Positions 7,111-12,487 of a stretch of DNA of 12,487 bases are shown in pieces. The notes below the pieces were generated by a model. It did no database searches, had not been told where the DNA came from, and was given only the letters and a program-made list of their open reading frames with translations. Position numbers and translations under genes: made by a program. The DNA comes from Cytophagales bacterium (GTDB taxonomy: Bacteria; Bacteroidota; Bacteroidia; Cytophagales; Cyclobacteriaceae). How positions within the stretch are numbered: the stretch's first letter is position 1; the number at the start of each line of letters is the position of its first letter. The stretch covers positions 1 to 12,487 of the forward strand of contig JAGUUF010000293.1 of the NCBI GenBank assembly GCA_020063545.1. Reading direction: 5' to 3'.

Positions 7111-7563
7111 TCAGGAAGCACCAACCAGTTTTTTCCAGTCCTGGAAGCGCATGTCAATGCGGGTCTTCATTTTTTCGTAGTTCTCCCAACTGTCAGTAAC
7201 GTGGTAAATGGATGGCAGCGATTTAACCAGGATTTCATCGTAGTCATTACGGTACAGGCCGCCACCGTAATAGTAATACGTGAACATGTTTCCCTGCCGG
7301 TTAAACAGTTCGTAACCCAGGTATCCATCCCAGATTTCGCTTAAAATGGTGCATGAAATTTCCCTGCGCTTAAACCTGAAAATCTGGATGGAAGCTTCTT
7401 CTTCGAAATATTCGGAGTACAGGTCGTTATCAATTATCCAACCCAGGTACATGCCGATGTGCACATAAGCCTGTTCGATGGGTAGTGAATCGGGGAAGTT
7501 TCCGAGAAAATGCGACTTGGCGTTGTCGTAGATGGTTTTTTGAATTTCTGCTTTGCGGTCCAT
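7111..7563 (-). CDS. Small cytoplasmic protein of unknown function (DUF7832-like pattern)
   Basis: A 150-residue acidic and aromatic-rich protein without signal peptide or membrane segment. The N-terminal stretch (YDNAKSHFLGNFPDSLPIEQ then AYVHIGMYLGWIIDNDLYSE) follows a pattern I remember from DUF7832-type proteins (YDxAxxH...FPxxLPxxxAxxHxGMxLxW), but this is from memory and no function is established. The middle contains YYYYGGGLYRNDYDEIL and the C-terminus ends DMRFQDWKKLVGAS. It is the last gene of the minus-strand series, 59 bp after rsmE, and its stop codon abuts that of the convergent 591-residue protein. The lack of any non-coding base between the two stops means both transcripts must end inside, or read into, the opposite gene. 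No immunity or toxin partner is visible. Confidence 0.8.
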   Translation of the reverse strand: MDRKAEIQKTIYDNAKSHFLGNFPDSLPIEQAYVHIGMYLGWIIDNDLYSEYFEEEASIQIFRFKRREISCTILSEIWDGYLGYELFNRQGNMFTYYYYGGGLYRNDYDEILVKSLPSIYHVTDSWENYEKMKTRIDMRFQDWKKLVGAS

Positions 7564-7572
7564 AGCACAATG

Positions 7573-7626
7573 TTACTTAAAATCAGGATACAATTTGGCG
7601 CGGGTAAGTTTCATTTTCATGGTCAT
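7573..7626 (-). CDS. Possible 17-residue micro-ORF coupled to the rsmE stop
   Basis: An ATG overlaps the rsmE stop as ATGA, then reads MTMKMKLTRAKLYPDFK and stops 9 nt before the ATG of the downstream 150-residue protein. It fills the otherwise empty rsmE to 7563 gap and could hand ribosomes on from rsmE to the next gene. The same frame is open another 28 codons upstream inside rsmE, without an ATG, and reads plausibly protein-like. With only 17 codons, chance is a fully adequate explanation. Confidence 0.15.
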   Translation of the reverse strand: MTMKMKLTRAKLYPDFK

Positions 7627-8342
7627 GTAGGGTTTTGATGAAAATGCCTGTTTATCAGGCTCAGAATAAGGCAGGCCGAAAGGCCTGCCGTTTCGGTTCG
7701 CAAGCGGGAGCTACCAAGGGAAACGGGTACAAAACCCTTTTGTCCGGCCAGGCGAAGTTCATCAGGGGTGAAATCACCCTCCGGGCCTATCAGCACGGTG
7801 CAGGTGCCACCCGGTTTAGCCGCATCCATCAGGTGAACTGTTCCGGGCCCTCCATGGGCGATAAATTTCTGATTGCCCGTTTCGTTCGCAATAAAATCCT
7901 GAAAGCGGCAGATGGGATCAATTACCGGCAGGTAAGCATAAAGCGACTGCTTCATGGCGCTTACGGCAATCTTTTCCAAGCGTGCAACATTGAGGTTGGT
8001 ACGTTCCGAATGTACAGTTTGAATAAACGAAACCCTGTCTATTCCGATTTCAATACATTTTTCCACCAGCCATTCCATGCGATCGGCATTTTTTGTCGGG
8101 GCAATGCCCAGGCGAAAAGAATATCCCCGGGCAGGCTGATGGGTGGAATGTTGAATGATGAATACGCATTTAGCCGGATCGGCTTTCGCAATAGCCGCCT
8201 CAAAAACAGTTCCCTGCCCGTCAGTAATGTAAAGGATGTCTCCGGTTTTTTTGCGAAGCACTTTTACACAGTGCCGCGATTCTTCCGGGGTGAGGTAATT
8301 GATTCCTGAAGAAATGCCAGGCTGATAGAACAGGTTTTGCAT
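7623..8342 (-). CDS. rsmE: 16S rRNA (uracil-1498-N3)-methyltransferase
   Basis: Methylates N3 of U1498 in 16S rRNA with S-adenosylmethionine; a SPOUT-class, trefoil-knot enzyme acting on the small subunit. The 239 residues (243 in E. coli) start with a PUA-like N-terminal domain (about 1-70: LFYQPG, HCVKVLRKKTGD, ITDGQG) and continue with the SPOUT domain: GIAPTKNADRMEWLVEKCIE (79-98), HSERTN (111-116), AMKQS (129-133), the SAM-binding IGPEGDFTPDE (185-195) and SLGSSRLRTETA (208-219), all characteristic of RsmE. It starts 9 bp after the ACBP stop, so the two are likely co-transcribed. Two hairpin-forming repeats lie within its last 25 codons. A 224-codon open frame on the opposite strand is a coding shadow. 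Confidence 0.95.
   Translation of the reverse strand: MQNLFYQPGISSGINYLTPEESRHCVKVLRKKTGDILYITDGQGTVFEAAIAKADPAKCVFIIQHSTHQPARGYSFRLGIAPTKNADRMEWLVEKCIEIGIDRVSFIQTVHSERTNLNVARLEKIAVSAMKQSLYAYLPVIDPICRFQDFIANETGNQKFIAHGGPGTVHLMDAAKPGGTCTVLIGPEGDFTPDELRLAGQKGFVPVSLGSSRLRTETAGLSACLILSLINRHFHQNPT
7646..7660 (-). repeat. Short hairpin inside the 3' end of rsmE
   Basis: GCCTG (7646-7650) and CAGGC (7656-7660) pair across a 5-nt loop. The arm sequence repeats the CAGGC/GCCTG core of the larger hairpin at 7670-7689, ten bases away, so the two can also pair with each other in alternative ways. No U-tract follows on either strand. Confidence 0.35.
7670..7689 (-). repeat. Perfect 8-bp hairpin inside the 3' end of rsmE
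   Basis: GGCAGGCC (7670-7677) and GGCCTGCC (7682-7689) are perfect reverse complements around a 4-nt loop. In plus-strand RNA the loop is GAAA, a stable GNRA tetraloop; in the rsmE mRNA it is UUUC. The hairpin sits within codons for TAGLSAC of rsmE and is GC-rich, unlike the surroundings. It is not a standard terminator, since no T-run follows it on the minus strand. It may slow ribosomes, stabilise a processed 3' end, or be chance within a conserved coding stretch. Confidence 0.4.
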
Positions 8343-8351
8343 AGGTAACCA

Positions 8352-8615
8352 CTACCGGTAGGCTTCTTCCAGTTGCTTCATTAAATCAATATACTCCTGC
8401 ATAGCCTGCTGGCGCGGTTTGCCTTTAAGTTGTGCCCAGGCATCGTATTTGGCAATTGCTTTAAAGTCAAAACCCCCGGGTCGTTCTCCGGTAACGTCAC
8501 CATCGGTTGATTGTTTGTACAGGGCATAGAGTTGAAGGAGTTCTTCATTGGTGGGCCGTTTGGTAAGTTCTTTTGAACGCGCAACAGCCTGGTTGAATAG
8601 TTCGGTTAGTTCCAT
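8352..8615 (-). CDS. Acyl-CoA-binding protein (ACBP family)
   Basis: Binds long-chain acyl-CoA esters in the cytoplasm and acts as a pool former and carrier. The 87 residues match the four-helix ACBP fold over the whole length: RPTNEELLQLYALYKQ (20-35), GDVTGERPGGFDFKAIAKYDAW (39-60), LKGKPRQQAMQEY (63-75). Residues that contact the ligand in bovine ACBP (Y28, Y31, K32, K54, Y73) are all present, here Y30, Y33, K34, K56, Y75; the tryptophan after K54 is tyrosine here. ACBPs are universal in eukaryotes but patchy in bacteria. The ATG at 8615 directly follows the T-run of the citrate synthase terminator, so expression must come from read-through or from a promoter overlapping the hairpin. rsmE follows after 9 bp. 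Confidence 0.95.
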   Translation of the reverse strand: MELTELFNQAVARSKELTKRPTNEELLQLYALYKQSTDGDVTGERPGGFDFKAIAKYDAWAQLKGKPRQQAMQEYIDLMKQLEEAYR

Positions 8616-8650
8616 AAAAAAATAAGGCTGAAAGTAATCCTTCAGCCTTA
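8616..8650 (-). terminator. Intrinsic terminator of citrate synthase, ending at the ACBP start codon
   Basis: On the minus strand TAAGGCTGAA (8650-8641) pairs perfectly with TTCAGCCTTA (8632-8623) around an 8-nt loop, and seven T residues follow (8622-8616), the layout of a rho-independent terminator. It begins 21 bp after the citrate synthase stop. The T-run runs directly into the ACBP ATG (8615-8613), so release at the usual point would leave no ACBP leader. A weak promoter-like pair on the minus strand, TTTG then 19 nt then TACTTTCA (two mismatches), overlaps the hairpin and could serve ACBP. Confidence 0.85.
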
Positions 8651-8671
8651 CAATTCAAATCAGAACCTCGC

Positions 8672-9958
8672 TCAACGTTTGTCAATCGGAACAAAAGGCC
8701 GTTTTGTTTTACCGGTGTACACCTGGCGCGGCCTGCCGATGGGTTCGCCCTGGTCGCGCAGTTCTTTCCATTGTGCTATCCACCCGGGCAGGCGGCCCAT
8801 GGCAAACATCACGGTAAACATATCCACCGGTATGCCCAGTGCCCTGTAAATAATGCCTGAATAAAAATCAACGTTGGGGTAAAGCTTGCGCTCTACAAAG
8901 TAAGGATCCTTCAGTGCAATTTCTTCCAGCTTTTTCGCGATCTCCAGGATGGGATCGTTAACGCCAAGCTTTTTCAACACATCATCTGCTGCTTTTTTAA
9001 TGATTTTAGCCCTCGGATCGAAATTTTTGTACACCCGGTGTCCGAAGCCCATCAGGCGGAAGGGATCGTTTTTGTCTTTCGCTTTATCAATCCACTTGTC
9101 AATATTGCCGCCATCTTTCCGGATGTTTTCCAGCATGATGATTACTTCCTGGTTGGCGCCTCCGTGCAACGGGCCCCATAGGGCATTGATGCCGGCAGAG
9201 ATGGCGGAATAGATGCTGGCTTTTGATGAGCCTACAATACGAACGGTTGATGTAGAACAATTCTGTTCGTGGTCGGCATGTAGAATAAAGAGTTTATCCA
9301 GTGCATCGGCAACCACAGGGTCAACCTCATATTCCTGGCCGGGCAGGGCAAACATCATCTTTAAAAACCGGGGGCAGTAGTCGAGTTTGTTATCCGGGTA
9401 ATTTACCGGGTGGCCAATGGCATTTTTGTACGACCAGGCTGCAAAGGTGGGCATCTTGCCCAGTGAGCGGATAATGCTCAGGTACACCCCGTCAGGCGGG
9501 CGGTTTGGATTTAACGATTCAGGGTAAAACGCGGTTTGAGCGCAGAAGAGCGAGGAGAGAACCCCCATCGGGTGCGAGGTTGAGGGGAATCCATCCAGGA
9601 TTTTTTTGATGTCTTCGTGCACCAGTGTTCGCTTGGTAATGTCGGTAGTAAATTTCTCATATTCGGCTTTGGTGGGCAGTTCACCAAAAATCAGCAGGTA
9701 AGCTACTTCGAGGAAGGTTGACTTTTCGGCCAGTTCTTCAATGGCATAGCCGCGGTAATGAAGTATACCCTGTTCGCCATCCAGGAAGGTGATAGCGCTT
9801 TTAGTGGCCCCGGTGTTCTTATAACCGATGTCGAGTGTAATGTAACCTGTTTTATCGCGCAGGTCGCTGATGTCGATGGCCAGTTCCTTTTCGCTGCCTT
9901 CAACAACCGGGAAGGTGTGCGACTTGCCGTCAATAATGAGTTCAACCGTTTTTGCCAT
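8672..9958 (-). CDS. gltA: Citrate synthase (hexameric, GltA type)
   Basis: Condenses acetyl-CoA and oxaloacetate to citrate, the entry step of the TCA cycle. From the ATG at 9958 (MAKTVELIIDGK) the protein has 428 residues, almost the 427 of E. coli GltA. A longer frame reaches 10030, directly abutting the SPFH gene, but the extra 24 residues (MLRLYFFEK...) resemble no citrate synthase N-terminus and are treated as leader. Catalytic residues are all present: H265 in WGPLHGGANQE, H307 in GFGHRVYKN and D364 in NVDFYSGI, equivalent to E. coli H264, H305 and D362; LHADHEQNCSTSTVR and IGRPRQVYTG are further signatures. A 72-bp AT-rich gap with a T-run separates it from the SPFH gene, and a strong terminator follows it, so it may form its own transcript. 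Confidence 0.97.
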   Translation of the reverse strand: MAKTVELIIDGKSHTFPVVEGSEKELAIDISDLRDKTGYITLDIGYKNTGATKSAITFLDGEQGILHYRGYAIEELAEKSTFLEVAYLLIFGELPTKAEYEKFTTDITKRTLVHEDIKKILDGFPSTSHPMGVLSSLFCAQTAFYPESLNPNRPPDGVYLSIIRSLGKMPTFAAWSYKNAIGHPVNYPDNKLDYCPRFLKMMFALPGQEYEVDPVVADALDKLFILHADHEQNCSTSTVRIVGSSKASIYSAISAGINALWGPLHGGANQEVIIMLENIRKDGGNIDKWIDKAKDKNDPFRLMGFGHRVYKNFDPRAKIIKKAADDVLKKLGVNDPILEIAKKLEEIALKDPYFVERKLYPNVDFYSGIIYRALGIPVDMFTVMFAMGRLPGWIAQWKELRDQGEPIGRPRQVYTGKTKRPFVPIDKR

Positions 9959-10030
9959 GTCTTGAGTTTTTTTTTCTGAAGTTTTTAAAGATAGCAGGTT
10001 AGCCTTTTCAAAAAAATACAGCCGGAGCAA

Positions 10031-10849
10031 TTAATTATTTCCCAGGATCATCGGCAGGCCATCTTTGCCCGAACCCACCACAATTATCTTGCTGTTTGGC
10101 GATTTTGCAAGCTCCAGGGTGGCTTCTATTCCCCTCATTTTTAAGAGTTTATCGGTAAGGCTGTTGTTGATGATGTTGTTGGCCCGCGATTCACCTTCTG
10201 CGGCAATCCGTTTCCGTTCGGCCTCGCTTCTTTCTTTATCAAGCCTGAACTGGTAAGCCAGCGCTTCCTGTTCCTGCTGCAACTTATTCTGGATAGCCAC
10301 CCGGATTTGTTCGGGCAACTGGATAGACCGGATAAGCAGCGCAGCCATGTGCACATTGTTTTGGCTTAAAATGTTCTCACATTCGGACTTTATGGTGTTT
10401 TCCACTTCGGCCCGCTTGGTCGAGTATATCTCTTCAGCGGTGTAGCGGCCCATTACCTGCCGTACAGCCGACCGCGCCTCGGGTATGATGAGGGTGTTTA
10501 CATAGCCACGGTTAAACTTTTCATGGATATACCCGATTCGTTCGGGCACCGGGAAAAAACGAACGGTTACATCTACATGGATTGGCAAACCGTTTTTATC
10601 CAGCACATCCATGTTTTCATCGGTGGCCGTTTCGCGAACGGCATAGATGTATACATCATTCCACGGAGCCTTGGTATGGAAGCCCGGCTGGATGATGTTG
10701 TCCTTATCCAGACCGCTGCCGAATTTGTAGAAGATAACGGCCCGCTCATCGGCCTGTACGGTGTAAAACAAGCTGGAGGAAATTCCGGCCACCACAAACA
10801 ATGCGATGACGCCAAGAATAATAAAGGGTAATAATCGGTTTCCTTTCAT
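10031..10849 (-). CDS. SPFH/prohibitin-family membrane protein
   Basis: A 272-residue prohibitin-like protein: a short basic N-terminus, one membrane segment (about residues 7-29, LLPFIILGVIALFVVAGISS), an SPFH (band 7) domain from about 30 to 200 (VQADERAVIFYKFG, IQPGFHTKAPW, PIHVDVTVRF, IIPEARSAVRQVMGRYTAEE), and a charged coiled-coil stretch (about 185-225: NKLQQEQEALAYQFRLDKER, EAERKRIAAEGESRA) leading to a C-terminal tail. Such proteins form large membrane-bound rings that organise membrane proteins and in several bacteria hold the FtsH protease; whether this one does is inference, as ftsH is not in the window. It lies 30 bp downstream of the channel-like gene and 72 bp upstream of gltA, all in one direction. 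Confidence 0.92.
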   Translation of the reverse strand: MKGNRLLPFIILGVIALFVVAGISSSLFYTVQADERAVIFYKFGSGLDKDNIIQPGFHTKAPWNDVYIYAVRETATDENMDVLDKNGLPIHVDVTVRFFPVPERIGYIHEKFNRGYVNTLIIPEARSAVRQVMGRYTAEEIYSTKRAEVENTIKSECENILSQNNVHMAALLIRSIQLPEQIRVAIQNKLQQEQEALAYQFRLDKERSEAERKRIAAEGESRANNIINNSLTDKLLKMRGIEATLELAKSPNSKIIVVGSGKDGLPMILGNN

Positions 10850-10879
10850 AGTGGTATTTAGATTTGGGTTATATACGTA

Positions 10880-11623
10880 TTAACTATTTTCGTTAGGTTT
10901 TGGTAATCCGAGTAGCTTGCCGATAATCAGCACGGTAAACAGGCTGCCCCATAGTCCTTCAAGCACACCCAGGTTTTTAATCAGGTAAGTGGCATCCGGG
11001 TACCGCGAATCAATTCCGCCAAGCAGGCTCAGGCTGTGGCCTACGCATTCTGCGTAGTTAGGTATGCCCAGTTCCAGTTCAATGCCCAGGTTGCCGTAAC
11101 CGCTTATGCAAATCAGGTCGTACAGGCTGCCAAACGAAATGCCCGTCATCAGGTAAACACAGGCCGAGCCCCAAAGTTTATCGGGCGTAAGAAATTCTGA
11201 TCCAAAAATGTCGCGGATAGTAAAGGCAATAACGATTACCTCGATCGGGAACAACAGCCCGTGGATAATAAGCAAGGCCGCCCGCCTGTTTTCTATTTCA
11301 ATGATTTTGTAGTAGGGAAATTCGATGAGGATACCGAATACCACGATGCCGATTAACACAAACAGAATTACCCGGATCAGGAGGTTGCTGTTGGTGAAAT
11401 TCCTGAGCAGGTCCCACAGCAGAAACGCGTAGAGGGCACCAAAAAACGAAAAAACCGAGATAATCACTTTGGAGAGTTCACTGCGGGAATCTTCCAGCAA
11501 AGGGCCTGAAAGCAGCAAACCCATGGTAATAATCATTACCTGGATGAGTACCACGTTCCGGTAATCCTTTTGCTTTTCCTGCTGAAGTCCGGAGCTTCCT
11601 ACAAATGAGAGTTTTCCCAGCAT
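10880..11623 (-). CDS. Multi-pass membrane protein resembling a two-TM ion channel with altered filter
   Basis: A 247-residue protein with about six hydrophobic segments (roughly 23-41, 52-72, 82-101, 115-137, 152-172, 216-239). The last third resembles the Ion_trans_2 pore unit: a helix WGSACVYLMTGISFGSLYDL (151-170), a loop, a short helix with HSLSLLGGID (196-205), then an outgoing helix LGVLEGLWGSLFTVLIIGKL (218-237). In bacterial potassium channels of this layout the loop reads like TLTTLGYGD; here the aligned stretch is SLSLLGGID, so the TVGYG filter is not conserved. It could be a channel with another selectivity, a non-conducting relative, or an unrelated membrane protein. Start is ATG 11623. 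The stop lies 30 bp before the SPFH gene, suggesting co-transcription. The gene as a whole is certain; the channel likeness is tentative. Confidence 0.8.
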   Translation of the reverse strand: MLGKLSFVGSSGLQQEKQKDYRNVVLIQVMIITMGLLLSGPLLEDSRSELSKVIISVFSFFGALYAFLLWDLLRNFTNSNLLIRVILFVLIGIVVFGILIEFPYYKIIEIENRRAALLIIHGLLFPIEVIVIAFTIRDIFGSEFLTPDKLWGSACVYLMTGISFGSLYDLICISGYGNLGIELELGIPNYAECVGHSLSLLGGIDSRYPDATYLIKNLGVLEGLWGSLFTVLIIGKLLGLPKPNENS

Positions 11624-11667
11624 AAGGCGGGTAAGTTACTAAGGATTTTCATCTGAAATTAAATCTG

Positions 11668-11697
11668 TTGACCGGGCAAGTTAAAACTCTTAGCTTG
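11668..11697 (+). promoter_or_regulatory. Candidate promoter for the TPR protein
   Basis: TTG at 11668-11670, a 20-nt spacer and TAGCTTG at 11691-11697 approximate the Bacteroidota TTTG / TAnnTTTG pattern with one base missing in the -7 element. It would start transcription 10-15 nt before the GTG at 11718. It lies in the 94-bp divergent region between the channel-like gene and the TPR gene. Confidence 0.25.
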
Positions 11698-11717
11698 AGG
11701 CGTTTAAATTGTCTGCA

Positions 11718-12487
11718 GTGAGCTTTCGAATAAGGATTTTGATAGCGGTGGTTTTATCCATGCTTTTGCAAGCCTATGGGTTGGCCGCCCAAACGCCTGT
11801 TGCCGACAGCCTGCGGACGGTATTGACCATTGAGCGTAACCCTGAAAAGCGGGTTGATATTCTTTGCCAGATTGCCTACGAACTCTACGATGTTAATGAC
11901 GAACTGGGCCTTGAGTTTTCGGAAAAAGCGTTGAAAGAAGCCCTTGCCATCAATTACCCGCTGGGTATCAAACGCAGTTACTGTTACGTGGGCATCGGGT
12001 ATGTCAGTAAATCCGATTTTCCCACGGCTTTCCGGTACTACCGGCTATCTGATTCTGTGAAAGTTGCCAATGCGGCAGAAATTACCCTTTACAATTATTC
12101 CATGATGGGCAGCGCGTGGCGCGATTTGTCGTTTTTTGATTCAGCTGAATTTTATTACAACAAGGCTTTAAAGGAAGCTCTTACAAACGGCAATCCGAGA
12201 ATTCTGGCAATTGCGTACAAAAATATCGGCCTTCTAAATGTTGTGCGCTACCGGAATGTGGAGGCCCTTGAGGCTTTAGCACAGGCGCAGAATTACCTGA
12301 AGGATATTTCTAATCCGTTTGTGCAGAGTGCTATCTGGCTCAATACAGGAAAAGCCTATTCGAACCCGTTGCAATTCGATAAGGCGAAGGAGTACTACGA
12401 CAAAAGCCTGGCATTGGTTAAGAGCCTTTCCAATAACTACCAGACCATTGAATGCCACCTGAACCTGGCCGACCTGGCGAAGCGCCA
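11718..12487 (+). CDS. Exported tetratricopeptide-repeat protein, N-terminal part (possible sensor kinase)
   Basis: The frame is open from 11694 to the right edge (about 256 residues from GTG 11718), so the gene is incomplete. A signal peptide is clear from the GTG: MSFRIRILIAVVLSMLLQAY, with cleavage near LAA/Q. A TTG at 11709 adds three residues; the first ATG (11760) lies inside the signal sequence and would spoil it, so a non-ATG start is favoured. After it come consecutive TPR pairs: AYELYDVNDELGLEFSEKAL, CYVGIGYVSKSDFPTAFRYY, MMGSAWRDLSFFDSAEFYYN, NIGLLNVVRYRNVEALEALA and NTGKAYSNPLQFDKAKEYYD. In Bacteroidota, signal-peptide-plus-TPR proteins of this style often continue into a membrane helix and a histidine kinase or a LuxR-type domain; nothing of that is within the window, so the output domain is inference. 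Confidence 0.85.
   Translation, partial: MSFRIRILIAVVLSMLLQAYGLAAQTPVADSLRTVLTIERNPEKRVDILCQIAYELYDVNDELGLEFSEKALKEALAINYPLGIKRSYCYVGIGYVSKSDFPTAFRYYRLSDSVKVANAAEITLYNYSMMGSAWRDLSFFDSAEFYYNKALKEALTNGNPRILAIAYKNIGLLNVVRYRNVEALEALAQAQNYLKDISNPFVQSAIWLNTGKAYSNPLQFDKAKEYYDKSLALVKSLSNNYQTIECHLNLADLAKR

Noticed and set aside
7635..8309. 224-codon open frame antisense to rsmE
   Set aside because: The rsmE frame is unmistakable, and the opposite frame shows no domain, signal or start context; it is a shadow of codon bias.
9959..10030. N-terminal extension of citrate synthase by 24 residues up to the SPFH stop
   Set aside because: MAKTVELIIDGK at 9958 matches the usual family start and length; the extension is low-complexity AT-rich leader.
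8352..10849. Prohibitin, citrate synthase and ACBP together as a mitochondria-like gene set
   Set aside because: All three are found separately in Bacteroidota, and the terminator after citrate synthase splits the group; the resemblance is probably coincidental.

Overview
The window looks like a chromosomal segment of a Bacteroidota bacterium, most likely from the Cytophagales. The clues are the protein styles (a TopA with C-terminal GRFG repeats and no zinc ribbons, a sirtuin without its zinc cysteines, an ACBP-type protein), AT-rich leaders without Shine-Dalgarno sequences, and promoter candidates of the TTTG / TAnnTTTG kind. No tRNA, rRNA, insertion sequence, CRISPR array or phage gene was seen. 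It reads as an ordinary, compact housekeeping region.

Layout. (1) Positions 1-629, minus strand: the N-terminal part of an agmatinase/arginase-family ureohydrolase, cut by the window edge. (2) Positions 630-876: a divergent control region with a 12-bp palindrome, a 9-bp dyad and a candidate topA promoter. (3) Positions 877-4666, plus strand: a tight operon topA - cobB-like sirtuin - coaX, with a 2-bp gap and then a 4-bp ATGA overlap. (4) Positions 4668-5267, minus strand: a membrane-anchored TlpA/ResA-like thioredoxin, tail to tail with coaX. (5) Positions 5335-7110, plus strand: a secreted or periplasmic 591-residue protein of unknown function with a TPR-like N-terminus, abutting stop to stop with the next gene. 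(6) Positions 7111-11623, minus strand: read in transcription order, an ion-channel-like membrane protein, an SPFH/prohibitin protein, citrate synthase, a strong intrinsic terminator, an acyl-CoA-binding protein, rsmE and a small unknown protein. (7) Positions 11718-12487, plus strand: the start of a secreted TPR protein, possibly the sensor part of a histidine kinase, cut by the window edge.

How the genes relate. The topA-cobB-coaX operon joins DNA relaxation, NAD-dependent protein deacylation and the first step of CoA synthesis. CobB is reported to deacetylate TopA in E. coli, so the pairing may be functional. On the other strand, citrate synthase and ACBP both handle CoA thioesters, but a clear terminator separates them, and its U-tract touches the ACBP start codon.

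I do not see a large undescribed system here. The points most worth a second look are the channel-like protein with a non-canonical filter (10880-11623), the terminator flush with the ACBP start, the zinc-less sirtuin sharing an operon with its possible substrate TopA, and the hairpins and coupled micro-ORF at the end of rsmE.
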